A DNA stretch of 55,161 nt from Streptomyces sennicomposti (lineage in GTDB: Bacteria; Actinomycetota; Actinomycetes; Streptomycetales; Streptomycetaceae): assembly GCF_019890635.1 (NCBI RefSeq), contig NZ_JAIOAB010000049.1, forward strand, positions 1-55,161. Reading direction: 5' to 3'. The position numbers and the translations under genes are program-made. Below are positions 35,058 to 43,652 of this stretch, one piece after another. Position 1 is the stretch's first letter. Every line of letters starts with the position of its first letter. The notes under the pieces were generated by a model. The model did not search any database. It was given only the letters and a program-made list of their open reading frames with translations, and was not told the origin of the DNA.

Positions 35058-35073
35058 AGAGGCCGCGAGGCGC

Positions 35074-35103
35074 TTGCGGTTCCTCTAAACGACGTCGTTT
35101 ACT
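35074..35103 (+). promoter_or_regulatory. promoter with TAAACGACGTCGTTTA operator
   Basis: TTGCGG (35074-35079), 18-base spacer and TTTACT (35098-35103) lie so close to ATG 35110 that the mRNA may be leaderless. A perfect 16-bp palindrome TAAACGACGTCGTTTA at 35086-35101 fills the spacer and part of the -10. The same core recurs at 35760-35775 after the gene. Confidence 0.7.
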
Positions 35104-35109
35104 GGGTTC

Positions 35110-35763
35110 ATGGCACGTAAAAGGATCACATTGCAGCTCTCGGTACAGCAGGCGGCCCGTCTCCGGGCGCAGATAAGGCGTCACCGGAAAGAAGAGACGC
35201 AGTTCGTGAACGATCTGGTGGACGAGCGGGCGGCGGAACTGACCGAAGTGGTGGACACTCCGCCGTGGGAGCGGGCCGTGGCGCGGTTGCGCCGGCAGGC
35301 TCGCATGGAGGCGGCAGAGGTGCGGCCGGTGCGCTGGCCCGCCCTGGACGTGCTGATGGAACGGGCCCTCAAGGAACGGCTGCAGCTGCCGGACCTGGCG
35401 GGGCCGTGGCTTCCGCTGACGGCATCGGAGCGTACCCGGCTGTCGCTGTCGGGGCGGTGGCCGGCCTGCCTGTCCGGTTGCGAACACGGCACTGCTGAGC
35501 GTGCGTTCACGCTCGACGAGAAGGTGGTGCTGCAGCTGCGAACGGCGGCCTGGCGCGTCTCGGAGCCGGTGCTGAAAGAGCTGGAGGAGAAGAACCTGAT
35601 CGGCCCCCAGGCGGACCTGAGCGAAGAGGCCCGGGAAGAGCGCGACCGCCTCGCGGCGAAGCTGTACCCGTCCAGCCGGATCGCCCGGGAAGCGGTCGAG
35701 GACCACTGGCCGGACCCCCAGGACGACCAGGTCGCAGGCGCTGGCGCCGCCGGGGAAATTTAA
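35110..35763 (+). CDS. ribbon-helix-helix DNA-binding protein, probable autorepressor
   Basis: 217 residues. The N terminus KRITLQLSVQQAARLRAQIR then ETQFVNDLVDERAAEL has the strand-helix-helix pattern of RHH repressors. The larger C-terminal part is helical and charged, of unknown role. The gene lies between two copies of an AACGACGTCGTT palindrome, one in its own promoter and one overlapping its stop codon and preceding the exonuclease gene. This strongly suggests that it represses itself and perhaps the downstream gene. Confidence 0.75.
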   Translation: MARKRITLQLSVQQAARLRAQIRRHRKEETQFVNDLVDERAAELTEVVDTPPWERAVARLRRQARMEAAEVRPVRWPALDVLMERALKERLQLPDLAGPWLPLTASERTRLSLSGRWPACLSGCEHGTAERAFTLDEKVVLQLRTAAWRVSEPVLKELEEKNLIGPQADLSEEAREERDRLAAKLYPSSRIAREAVEDHWPDPQDDQVAGAGAAGEI

Positions 35764-35775
35764 CGACGTCGTTTA
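35760..35775. promoter_or_regulatory. second AACGACGTCGTT operator
   Basis: TTAACGACGTCGTTTA, identical to the upstream operator except for one base, spanning the RHH stop codon (35761-35763). It is followed by TTTACTTTAAT, AT-rich sequence that could hold a promoter for the gene at 35917. Confidence 0.65.
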
Positions 35776-35916
35776 CTTTAATCCGGCTCCTCGCGTGCGG
35801 AATTAACGGCCCTTTCGGGTTTCTTCATTCGAATGCGGAAACCCCTGATTGTGGTTTAGGCTTTCCGGTGCTGCGGTAATTCATGCGGTGCGGGATTCGA
35901 CCTAGGAGGGCAGGCA

Positions 35917-37533
35917 GTGGGGAAGCAGAAGGGGTTCGGGCCGGTGCAGCTGGCCGACCATGCGGGGCTGTACCGCTGGCAGGTGGACCGGGGCATGGTG
36001 AAGGGCCTGGTGCCCCGGCCGGCGCTGGAGTCGGGCCGCTGGTCGGATGAGCAGGCGGACGACGTCGCCGCGCGGTCCGCCGAGATCCGCGAGGTGCTCG
36101 GTGACCGGCAGGGGTACGGGGCCAAGCGCACAGCGGAACTCCTGCAGGATGCAACGGGGGTGGAGCTGTGGTCGGCGGATGTCGAGACGCTGGCGGCACG
36201 CGGTCTCATCGACGAAACGGGGGAGTGGAAGGGGTACACCCTCTACGACCCGAAGGTGGCGGCGGAGCCGTCGGCGGAGGTCGCCGCGGCGCTGCGCGAG
36301 ATTGTCGAGCAGCGGGTGGCCTGGTACGCGGCGAGCGTTACGCGGGAGGCGGCGGCCGGGCGGTGCGGGTGGACGGAGCTAGAGTTCGAGAACCGGGCGC
36401 GCGAGGCGGGGATGGAGCCTGGGCAGTTCGGCCGGTGGGCGCTGGACGGCGTCGAGCGGCTGGCCGGGGTCGAGGAGCCGGACGTCGCCGGCGCGCGGCT
36501 GTTCGGCCCGGATGAGGCGGCGGAGCACATGGGCATCCGGCGCCGGGAGTTCGACTACTGCGTCGAGGCCGGGTGGCTGACCCCCGTCTCGCAGATCACG
36601 CGCACGGTGTGGACCGGCCAGTACAGCCGCTACAGCAAGACGGTGACGGTGCCGCTGTACCGGGCAGCCGACCTAGACGCGGTACTGCGGATCGAGGACG
36701 TCGACTGGGCCAAGGTCCGCACGCTCAAGCCCCGGCAGGTCTCCCCGCTGCGAAAGTACGCCTCCCAGGCCCCGAAGCGGGCGGAGGCGGTGCGCGCGTT
36801 CGTCGAGCGGCTGCGCGCCGAGCACGGCCTGGTCGCCTGGTGCCGGTACGCGAACCTGGCCAACCGCTGGATCGTCGACTGGGAGCCGCGCGAAGACGGC
36901 ACGCCGACGGTCGAGGATGTCCAGGCGCTGCTCGCGGCCGACGCGGGCCTGGCGCCGTACGCCGACACCGTGCAGCTGCTCGGCGAGGTCGGGCGGGTCG
37001 TCCACTGGGCCCGGCGGATGCTGCAGCCCGGCGCTGCTGTCTTGATCGACACGGAGACCCACGACCTGTGGGGCAGCGTCATGGAGGTCGCCGTGGTGGA
37101 CTGCGCGACCGGCGAGGCGCTCCTGGACACGCTGGTGAACCCGGAGGTGCCGGTCACCCCCGGCGCGTTCGTGGTGCACGGCATCAGTGACGAGATGGTC
37201 GCGGACGCGCCCACCTTCGACCAGGTGCTGCCGGATCTGCTGAAGGTCACGGCCGGCCGCACCCTGCTCGCCTACAACGAGGAGTACGACCGTGAGGTCA
37301 TCAAGGGCGACTGCAGGCGCCGGGAACTGGCCCCGGCCCACCTGGGCAGGCGCGCGAACTGGGACTGCGTGATGGAGTCCCTGACCACCTGGGAGGGCCT
37401 GCGCGACTGGCCCGCCCTCGGCGGCGGCCACCGGGCCCGCGGCGATGCCCTGGCCGCGCTGGACGTCCTGCGACAGATGGCCAGCGCCCCGCCGTGGGTG
37501 CTGCCGAAGGAGACGGCGAAGGTGAGCGCCTGA
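35917..37533 (+). CDS. DEDDh 3'-5' exonuclease-domain protein
   Basis: 538 residues, AGGAGGGC ribosome site, GTG start. The C-terminal third is a DnaQ-type exonuclease: VLIDTETHDL (Asp378, Glu380), AYNEEYDREV (Asp458) and GGHRARGDALAALD (His505, Asp510). The N-terminal 330 residues hold a MerR/excisionase-like helix-turn-helix (FGPDEAAEHMGIRRREFDYC) and helical regions, so it probably binds DNA in addition to cutting. It may act in plasmid DNA processing. The next gene starts in its stop codon (TGATG). Confidence 0.85.
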   Translation: MGKQKGFGPVQLADHAGLYRWQVDRGMVKGLVPRPALESGRWSDEQADDVAARSAEIREVLGDRQGYGAKRTAELLQDATGVELWSADVETLAARGLIDETGEWKGYTLYDPKVAAEPSAEVAAALREIVEQRVAWYAASVTREAAAGRCGWTELEFENRAREAGMEPGQFGRWALDGVERLAGVEEPDVAGARLFGPDEAAEHMGIRRREFDYCVEAGWLTPVSQITRTVWTGQYSRYSKTVTVPLYRAADLDAVLRIEDVDWAKVRTLKPRQVSPLRKYASQAPKRAEAVRAFVERLRAEHGLVAWCRYANLANRWIVDWEPREDGTPTVEDVQALLAADAGLAPYADTVQLLGEVGRVVHWARRMLQPGAAVLIDTETHDLWGSVMEVAVVDCATGEALLDTLVNPEVPVTPGAFVVHGISDEMVADAPTFDQVLPDLLKVTAGRTLLAYNEEYDREVIKGDCRRRELAPAHLGRRANWDCVMESLTTWEGLRDWPALGGGHRARGDALAALDVLRQMASAPPWVLPKETAKVSA

Positions 37534-37805
37534 TGCCCCAGATTCGCCTGATGGGCTCGGACTCGGACGACGTACGGCGCACGGCCGACGCGGTGGTGCG
37601 GGCGCTGCGGGCCTGTCCGGAGACCCGGGTGGGCGATGTCTCCGCCCCGGTCCCGAACCGGCGCGGCAGCGGGTGCCGCATCTACATCGAGGTCCTGGCC
37701 GACGTCGCCGACCAGGTCGAGGTCACCGTCGAGCGCGACGACCAGGAGCAGCCGGTGCGGCGGCGGGCGCTGCCTGCCGGTCGCGGGCGCCGGCTTTCGC
37801 GCTGA
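37533..37805 (+). CDS. small hypothetical protein
   Basis: 90 residues, translationally coupled to the exonuclease (TGATG). PQIRLMGSDSDDVRRTADAV, then GCRIYIEVLADVADQVEVTV: beta-alpha-beta pattern often seen in small Streptomyces plasmid proteins. Function unknown. Confidence 0.7.
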   Translation: MPQIRLMGSDSDDVRRTADAVVRALRACPETRVGDVSAPVPNRRGSGCRIYIEVLADVADQVEVTVERDDQEQPVRRRALPAGRGRRLSR

Positions 37806-37844
37806 GCGCCTCGTCGGCGGTCGGAAAAGTGGAACCTGCCCAGC

Positions 37845-38048
37845 TCAGGCGGGGGGTGGGACAGGACCGAGCACGCCGCGCTCGCGCAGGTGGGCGAGGT
37901 GCTCCAGCCCGCCCGGCCGGTAGAGCGGGGTGCTGTCGAAGTCGGCCTCGGTGGCATGGACCCGGCGGGTGGGCTCACCTGCGGAGGGGGGAGCGGCGGG
38001 GGTCTGGGGCTGCGGGCCGTGGCCCAGCGGCCGACGTGCGGTGCTCAT
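37845..38048 (-). CDS. 67-residue hypothetical protein
   Basis: ATG 38048. A proline-rich start and a conserved-looking end (ATEADFDSTPLYRPGGLEHL, then AHLRERGVLGP). No motif; recognised only by composition and its isolated position between two other genes. Confidence 0.55.
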   Translation of the reverse strand: MSTARRPLGHGPQPQTPAAPPSAGEPTRRVHATEADFDSTPLYRPGGLEHLAHLRERGVLGPVPPPA

Positions 38049-38092
38049 GAGCGCTGATCGTACGGACAAGCCGCGGGCGGGTTGAATGGGAA

Positions 38093-38112
38093 GGGCCCTC
38101 AGTCGAGGGCCC
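38093..38112 (-). terminator. GGGCCCTC/GAGGGCCC hairpin
   Basis: Perfect 8-bp stem (38093-38100 with 38105-38112) with a 4-base loop, about 40 bases past the stop of the gene at 38153 on the minus strand. Confidence 0.6.
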
Positions 38113-38152
38113 GTTTCTATAAGAGCGTTGTGACAGTGCAGGCCAGGGCAGG

Positions 38153-38443
38153 TCACCCGGCGAGGTGCTCGGCGGCCTGATCCAGCGCCGTAGCGTCGTC
38201 CAGCGCGGCGTTGTACCGGGCGGCGCGCTCCGGAGTCCAGTGGCGGCGCCGGTAGGCGAACAGGCTGGTCAGGGTGACGAAGCGGTAGTTCCCCTGTTGT
38301 TCGGCGACCAGGTGCCCGCCCTCGATGAGCTGGCCCACGGTGTGCGGGCTCAGGCAGAGCAGGGACGCGGCCACCGGCACGGGGACGGTCATCTCCTCCC
38401 ACGCCCCGGCCCACGGAGGCTCGTCCGGCGTCTCCTCGTCCAT
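38153..38443 (-). CDS. excisionase/MerR-like DNA-binding protein
   Basis: 96 residues. VPVAASLLCLSPHTVGQLIE then GGHLVAEQQGNYRFVTLTSL is the helix-turn-helix plus wing of excisionase-type proteins. Could control the operon that starts upstream or assist the recombinase. ATG 38443, close after the preceding gene's stop. Confidence 0.75.
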   Translation of the reverse strand: MDEETPDEPPWAGAWEEMTVPVPVAASLLCLSPHTVGQLIEGGHLVAEQQGNYRFVTLTSLFAYRRRHWTPERAARYNAALDDATALDQAAEHLAG

Positions 38444-38465
38444 GTGCTTCCCCCTTCCACTGCGG

Positions 38466-39851
38466 TCAGCTTCCGCTGGGCACGTTGTGCAGGAACTCCA
38501 GGCGCTGCTGCGCCACCGACAGGTGCCGGCGGTCGAGGGACGGCAGGGCGCGCAGCAGGCGGATCAGCTCGGGTCCGCACTCGCGGGCCTGCCGCGGTTC
38601 GCTGATCTGCGTCCAGCAGTAGTGGGCGCTCTTGGCGGTGTTGAGGACCTCGGGGGCGTCCGGCGACTGGTGCGCGAGGCGGGTCCGTCCGGCGCTGATC
38701 CACAGCTGGGTGGCCAGCAGGAAGTTGCCCTGCTGTTTGGCGAGGTCGGCTCGGATCTCTACCCACTGTGTGGCCTGGGGGGAGTCGATGCCGTACGTCT
38801 GCAGCGTGTGGGTCTCCCATGCCTGGGCGAGGTGCGCGGCCTCGGTGAACTTCCGTTGCTGGGCGAGGGCGTAGATGTACGGGCGGGGGTCCTGCTGGGC
38901 AGGCGCGGGCGCCTGCTGGACGACCGGCTGCGGGGGTGCCTGCGGAGCCGGGGCAGTCGGCGGCGGGAACTGGAGCGACTCCACCGGTAGCGCGGCCGGT
39001 GCCGTCGGCTGCTGCTGCGGGGCCGGGGGTCGGGCCGGAGCGGCGCGCTCGCGCAGCTCGCGGATGAAGTCCATGTCCCCGTCGAGGATGCGCTGCACGC
39101 TGGTCTGGGGCGGCCGGGCGTCGCGCTCCTGGGCGGCCTGCTGCGCGGCGTATCGAGTGGCGATCCCCGGGGCGGCGATCTCGGGGGCGGTGGGCACGGT
39201 GAGGGCCCCGGGCGGGAGCGCCGCGGCGCCCACGGTCAGCGCGTGCAGCCGCGCGTTGGTGGGCCGCTGGGGGTTGCGGCGCAGCTGCTCGATCCAGGCC
39301 CGGGTGTAGGTGCTGACGTGGCTGTTGCCGGGCCCGGTGAACTCGGGCGGGACGACCGTGCCGTACACCTCGACGGAGTTGGGGGCGGGCAGGGAGCCGT
39401 ACTCCTGCAGCAGGGGCCAAGAGCGCTTGTCGGCGGCAGCGTCGAGCAGCACGGTGGTCAGGCCGCGCGGGCGGTGGCGCAGTTCGGTGCCCAGCCACTC
39501 CCACGGCAGGGCCGTGTACCGGGCGGTGGACGTGGTCGTGCCGGCCAGCGCGAGGTAGAGCTGGTGGCCGCGCCGGTCGACGGTGAGGCGACCGGAGAGA
39601 TAGACCAGCAACGGCCCGGGGGTGGCGGCTGCGGTGCGCAGCCGGGTCAGCAGGGCGTTCTGGTCGCGCACCCCGTCCAGATAGGTAGTGTCGCTGGGGA
39701 CGTCGCTGCCGAGTAGGACAGGCACCGGGACGATCGACAGGGCGGCCAAGTTGGCGCTGGGCTCGATCTGGACGGTGCGGCGGCGCACGGCCGCGTCCCC
39801 GGCGATGAGAAGTACGTGTCCCCGCTGCTGCTCCACCCCGTTGATCTGCAT
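38466..39851 (-). CDS. caspase-fold-like protein with C-terminal helical repeats
   Basis: 461 residues. The first 170 residues have a caspase/gingipain-like order: GHVLLIAGDA, LLVYLSGRLTVDRRGHQLYL, TTVLLDAAADKRSWPLLQEY. In active caspases the second block holds the catalytic His (SGH) and the third the Cys (DAC); here they are Arg and Ala, so it is probably a pseudoenzyme. A Pro/Gln/Ala linker is followed by TPR-like helices (YIYALAQQRKFTEAAHLAQA). Role unknown; a signalling or scaffold job is possible. Confidence 0.6.
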   Translation of the reverse strand: MQINGVEQQRGHVLLIAGDAAVRRRTVQIEPSANLAALSIVPVPVLLGSDVPSDTTYLDGVRDQNALLTRLRTAAATPGPLLVYLSGRLTVDRRGHQLYLALAGTTTSTARYTALPWEWLGTELRHRPRGLTTVLLDAAADKRSWPLLQEYGSLPAPNSVEVYGTVVPPEFTGPGNSHVSTYTRAWIEQLRRNPQRPTNARLHALTVGAAALPPGALTVPTAPEIAAPGIATRYAAQQAAQERDARPPQTSVQRILDGDMDFIRELRERAAPARPPAPQQQPTAPAALPVESLQFPPPTAPAPQAPPQPVVQQAPAPAQQDPRPYIYALAQQRKFTEAAHLAQAWETHTLQTYGIDSPQATQWVEIRADLAKQQGNFLLATQLWISAGRTRLAHQSPDAPEVLNTAKSAHYCWTQISEPRQARECGPELIRLLRALPSLDRRHLSVAQQRLEFLHNVPSGS

Positions 39852-39936
39852 ATCAGCACCGTACTCACACGCGGAAAACCCCGGCGGACACTTTCCACCG
39901 GGGTTTTCCGTGCGGGCTGAGGGGGCCCTCTGGGTG

Positions 39937-40443
39937 CTACAGGTCGATCTCCTCGTCGTCCGCGCGCTCGGGCTCCTGCGGCCTGCTCAGCAGGTGCTCG
40001 GCCACCCTCTCGCCCAGGGCCTCCCGCGCCTTCTGGTCGCCGTGCTCCATGGCCTGGCGGAAGAGCGCCTGGTTCTCCGGGGAGTTGCTGAACACGTCGT
40101 ACTCGGGGTGCTGGGTCCAGAACTCACTGATCGCAGCGTCGCGGGCCGCGTGCGTCGCCTCCTCGGCCGGGGAGAGCGACCTCGGGTTCTCCGGGATGAT
40201 CCCGGCGGCCTCCGCGCCCGCGACGATCTGCTCGTCCCACACGCACGCGGCGTACTCCGGGTCTTCGCCCGACTCCTCGATGTACCGGACGCGCTGCTCC
40301 TCGCCGTACCCGGCGGCCGTCAGCTGGCGCTGGTAGGCGGCCTGCTGGTCATGCGGCGCGGGCTGGTCGGCGGTCACCGTGACGGGTGCCCACGGGTCCT
40401 CGGCGCCGTTGTGCTGCTCGCCGTTGTGCTTCTCGCCGTTCAC
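39937..40443 (-). CDS. acidic-tail hypothetical protein 1
   Basis: 168 residues from GTG 40443 (GTGA overlap). Middle: YGEEQRVRYIEESGEDPEYA, AAISEFWTQHPEYDVFSNSP. The C terminus ends ADDEEIDL, nearly the same as the protein encoded just upstream and similar to the relaxase end. No fold recognised. Last gene of the 14-gene operon. Confidence 0.75.
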   Translation of the reverse strand: MNGEKHNGEQHNGAEDPWAPVTVTADQPAPHDQQAAYQRQLTAAGYGEEQRVRYIEESGEDPEYAACVWDEQIVAGAEAAGIIPENPRSLSPAEEATHAARDAAISEFWTQHPEYDVFSNSPENQALFRQAMEHGDQKAREALGERVAEHLLSRPQEPERADDEEIDL

Positions 40444-40820
40444 AGGTCGATCTCCTCGTCGTCGTCGCGGTCGCGGTCCTGGCCGTTGTCGGCCGGAGGC
40501 GGGGTCGGCTCGAAGCTGCGGGGGTGGGTGGCGTGGTCCATGGCCCGCTCGGCAAACCCCTTGTCGCCGTCGCCGCGGTGTTCCTTCTCCGCCTCGGCGA
40601 CCTCGTGGTGGTCCACGCCGGCGGCGTCGACCAGGTGCCGGGCGTGGGCGGCCTGCTGCTGGTAGGCGCTGATGTCGGCGGCGGTGACCTCCTGGCCGGC
40701 CGCGGTCTTCTCCTGCAACTCGGTGGCGGTCCGGTCGAGCTGGGCGAGGGCCGGGAGTAACCCGGCGATCTCCTCCTGGTGCTCGCGGACGTCCTGGTCC
40801 TCGGTCTGGGTGTCGCTCAC
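40440..40820 (-). CDS. acidic-tail hypothetical protein 2
   Basis: 126 residues from GTG 40820. Two long helices (REHQEEIAGLLPALAQLDRT; AYQQQAAHARHLVDAAG) then a charged region and the end DDDEEIDL. Overlaps the next gene by GTGA. Function unknown. Confidence 0.75.
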   Translation of the reverse strand: MSDTQTEDQDVREHQEEIAGLLPALAQLDRTATELQEKTAAGQEVTAADISAYQQQAAHARHLVDAAGVDHHEVAEAEKEHRGDGDKGFAERAMDHATHPRSFEPTPPPADNGQDRDRDDDEEIDL

Positions 40821-40851
40821 GGTCGGGTCCCTTCTTCTCGGTGCCGGGGTC

Positions 40852-41250
40852 TCAGAAGTCGATGTCGAGGTCGTCGTCGACCTCCGGCGGCGCGGGGCCG
40901 GCGGCGGGCTCGTCGCGTACGAGTCGCAGGTGCCGCTCGGGCTGGCGTGCGGTCTCGGGCTCACGGGTGGGCTCGGGCGGCCACTCGGCGCCCTCGGGGC
41001 CGTGCACGGTCACCTCCTGGCCGGGGTGGACCTCGGCCTGGACGTGGCCCCGGTAGACCAGGGAGCCGCCGTCGAGGAACTGGAGGGCGGGGTGGGTGCG
41101 CGGGTCGTCGGCGGGCTTCACGGCGTCGCGCTCGGTCAGCGGCGCGGGGTCGACCGTGCGGCCGTCGATGGACAGTCCCTTCGGGGAGACCTCCACGGTG
41201 TGACCGCGCCATTGCCTGATCAGTCGCCCGACGGCGGCCGTGGGCTTCAC
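40852..41250 (-). CDS. acidic-tail hypothetical protein 3
   Basis: 132 residues from GTG 41250. A small strand-rich domain (GHTVEVSPKGLSIDGRTVDP, GSLVYRGHVQAEVHPGQEVT) followed by a disordered segment and DDDLDIDF at the end. Overlaps the upstream stop (GTGA). Confidence 0.75.
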   Translation of the reverse strand: MKPTAAVGRLIRQWRGHTVEVSPKGLSIDGRTVDPAPLTERDAVKPADDPRTHPALQFLDGGSLVYRGHVQAEVHPGQEVTVHGPEGAEWPPEPTREPETARQPERHLRLVRDEPAAGPAPPEVDDDLDIDF

Positions 41251-42008
41251 CGCTGGCGTTCTTCGCGCTCGGCGGCGGACAGCTCAACCGGGGCCTTGTG
41301 CCCGGCGGCCTTGAGCAGCGCGGAGACGTTCAGCTCGTCGCCCGGGGCGACGGCGCGGGTCTCGCGGGCGTCGCTCGCAGCGACCAGGGCCTCGACGGTC
41401 TTGCTGATGGCCTCGACCCGGGCCACCTCGGTGCGGTGCTCCCACATCTTCTCGGCAACGCGGGTCTGGCCCTCGATCATGGCGACGGCCACCTGGGTGC
41501 GGCCCTCGGTCTCCGCCATGACGCGCTCGTGGCGCTGCTCGCGCTCCAGGCGGCGGTCGCCGCGCCACAGCGGGGCGCACACGGCGTATACGGCTGCGGT
41601 ACCGACCAGCCACAGCAGGGCCCGCAGTGCGGAGTCCGGCGTCCATGCGGCCACGCCCAGCAGGGCGAGGGTCCCGCCGGCGGCGAACGCGAACCGAGTG
41701 GTCTCGGCCTCGCCGTTGGGCTTGGCGGCCGAGACGGTGCCCGCCGCGGCGGCGAGGGCGGCCAGCCCTCCGCTGATCCACAGCGGCTGGGTCGAGCCGT
41801 CGGGCAGCTGCTCGTGCCAGCCCCACGCCAGCGCGGTCGCCGCGGTGGTGACCAGTCCCGGCGCGAGGCGGCCGAAGTGCTCCCACAGGGCGCGGCCGGC
41901 CGACTTCACCGGCGGTAGGGGCTCGACGCTGGGCAGGTAGGGGGCGGTGATCTGCTGCTCGCGGCTGATCAGGTAGGCGGTCGGGTCGAAGAGGGTGGGC
42001 TCGTTCAT
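41247..42008 (-). CDS. four-span membrane protein with cytoplasmic coil
   Basis: 253 residues. Segments LAPGLVTTAATALAWGW, LWISGGLAALAAAAGTVSAA, FAFAAGGTLALLGVAAW and ALLWLVGTAAVYAVCAPLW, then a charged helix (ETEGRTQVAVAMIEGQTRVA). DUF2637/SpdB-like in layout, so a transfer or spread role is possible. No acidic tail. Confidence 0.75.
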   Translation of the reverse strand: MNEPTLFDPTAYLISREQQITAPYLPSVEPLPPVKSAGRALWEHFGRLAPGLVTTAATALAWGWHEQLPDGSTQPLWISGGLAALAAAAGTVSAAKPNGEAETTRFAFAAGGTLALLGVAAWTPDSALRALLWLVGTAAVYAVCAPLWRGDRRLEREQRHERVMAETEGRTQVAVAMIEGQTRVAEKMWEHRTEVARVEAISKTVEALVAASDARETRAVAPGDELNVSALLKAAGHKAPVELSAAEREERQR

Positions 42009-42012
42009 GGGG

Positions 42013-43101
42013 TCACATCTCCATCTCGTGCTCGTGGGCGGGGGCGTCGGGGGTGCGGGCGGGAGCCGATGGGGCGGGCTCCTTGTCGCTGGCCAACTCC
42101 GGCTCGCGCTCGGCGTGCTGGATGCGCTGGCGGTCGGCGGCGACGGGCTCCAAGGCCTGCCCGGCGTGGTCGACCAGGGCGGAGACCGGCAGGGCCGGGT
42201 GGCGGGCGTAGTTGCGCAGGTCGTGACCGGCCGCGTCGAGCCGGTCGAGGGCGGCGGTGTGCAGGACCTGCTCGGCGGTGTAGGCGGCGGTGCCGCTCAT
42301 CCCGGCCTCCTGCAGCTCGGCGAGGACCTGGTCGCTGGGCTGCGGCCCCGGGTGGCGCTGGGCCTCCCACGCGACTGTCAGTGGGTCGATGGGGGCGTGC
42401 CGCTCGTCGAGCGTGCGCATCGCCTGGTACACGGCGGCCAGCTGAGGGTGGGAGAAGTCCCGGTCCTCCAGCCAGCCGGTGACCTCGCGCAGCTGGCGGG
42501 GCTCGTAGAGCAGGGAGGCGACGGTCTCGCCCTCAGCCTGAATGTCGACCCGGGCCCGCCCGGTGCGGGGCACCGGGGTGACCTCCTGCTCGGGCGCGGT
42601 GTCGAGCAGGCTGCGCACGGTCTCCGGCGCGGTCTTCCAGGCGGCGTCCAGCTGGGCGAGGCGCTGCCCGGTCCGGTCGGCCTGCTCCAGCGCCTTGAGC
42701 GCCTGGTCGACCTCGGCCTGCCGGGCGGTGTCCCGCAACGTCTCGCCGGCATGCTCGACGGCCCGGTGGATCGCGGCCTCCAGCACCATCCCGCCGTACA
42801 GCGGGGCGGTCTTGGGGTTCGGGCAGACGCTGGCGTTGGCGAGGACGGACAGGCGGGACGGGGTGAGGGTCTGCCGGATGCCCGGCTCCTCGATCTTCGC
42901 CACGGCCGCGGTGACGGCGGCCGGGATCTCGGTCGGGGCGACCTTGGAGAAGTCGATCGAGTGCAGCGTCTGCCACAGGGCGGCGTAGTCCGGGCGGGAG
43001 AAGGTTCCCGGCGGTATCCAGCGCATTGAGGGCAGCGCCTCGGGGCGGTGCAGCATCGCCCCGAGCAGTGCTTCCTCGGCCTTGAGCGTCAGCTTCTTCA
43101 C
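42013..43101 (-). CDS. DnaB N-terminal-domain protein (two copies, no helicase)
   Basis: 362 residues from GTG 43101. EEALLGAMLHRPEALPSMRW then FSRPDYAALWQTLHSID matches the N-terminal domain of DnaB helicases, and a second copy follows near residue 185-250 (SLLYEPRQLREVTGWLEDRD, FSHPQLAAVYQAMRTLDERH). There is no RecA-like ATPase domain. It may bind host DnaB or DnaG, supporting plasmid replication. The C terminus ends HEHEMEM, a weak relative of the acidic tails. Confidence 0.75.
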   Translation of the reverse strand: MKKLTLKAEEALLGAMLHRPEALPSMRWIPPGTFSRPDYAALWQTLHSIDFSKVAPTEIPAAVTAAVAKIEEPGIRQTLTPSRLSVLANASVCPNPKTAPLYGGMVLEAAIHRAVEHAGETLRDTARQAEVDQALKALEQADRTGQRLAQLDAAWKTAPETVRSLLDTAPEQEVTPVPRTGRARVDIQAEGETVASLLYEPRQLREVTGWLEDRDFSHPQLAAVYQAMRTLDERHAPIDPLTVAWEAQRHPGPQPSDQVLAELQEAGMSGTAAYTAEQVLHTAALDRLDAAGHDLRNYARHPALPVSALVDHAGQALEPVAADRQRIQHAEREPELASDKEPAPSAPARTPDAPAHEHEMEM

Positions 43102-43652
43102 CGGGCCACTCCGCCCGGCTCGTACGGGTGCAGGGGTGCGACCGCCGGGAGGTACAGCGGGTGGCGCGGGTGACCGGCCTTGGTGGTGCCCAGGGCCCAC
43201 AGCCGCGCGCCGTGGGCGGTGAGGGCCCTTTCGACGGTGGCGGCGCGCGGGAGCCTGCCCCACGCTCCCCAGCCGACGGTGAGGTCGCGGGCGGCCTCGG
43301 CGAGCAGCTGCAGCAGCGCGTCGTTGTGGGCGCCGATGGTGTCGAGCAGCCCGGTGGCGAGGACGCCGGGATCGGTGGACCGGACGGCGAACAGGTTGGC
43401 CAGCACCAGCCCGCCGTGCCCGTCGCGCTGGGCGAAGCCGACCAGTCGCCGGACTGTGGGGTCGTCCTGGTCGGCGGTGGCCATAGACGGGTTGAGCAGG
43501 ACGTACACGCGGTGCGGGCCGGGTGCCCAGGTGCGGGTCAGGGCGTAGCGGTGGACCAGGTTGGGGCTGAACACGGCGGTGCCGGCGGTGCTCTGCTGAT
43601 GGGTCAGGCCCCGGCTGGTGGCCCATGCCTGGATCTGCTCGGGCAGCGTCAC
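43098..43652 (-). CDS. DUF1643 protein
   Basis: 184 residues from GTG 43652 (GTGA overlap on both ends). YVLLNPSMATADQDDPTVRR, then GFAQRDGHGGLVLANLFAVR and STDP are the DUF1643 signature. The family is common in phages and plasmids; biochemical role is not established. Confidence 0.85.
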   Translation of the reverse strand: MTLPEQIQAWATSRGLTHQQSTAGTAVFSPNLVHRYALTRTWAPGPHRVYVLLNPSMATADQDDPTVRRLVGFAQRDGHGGLVLANLFAVRSTDPGVLATGLLDTIGAHNDALLQLLAEAARDLTVGWGAWGRLPRAATVERALTAHGARLWALGTTKAGHPRHPLYLPAVAPLHPYEPGGVAR

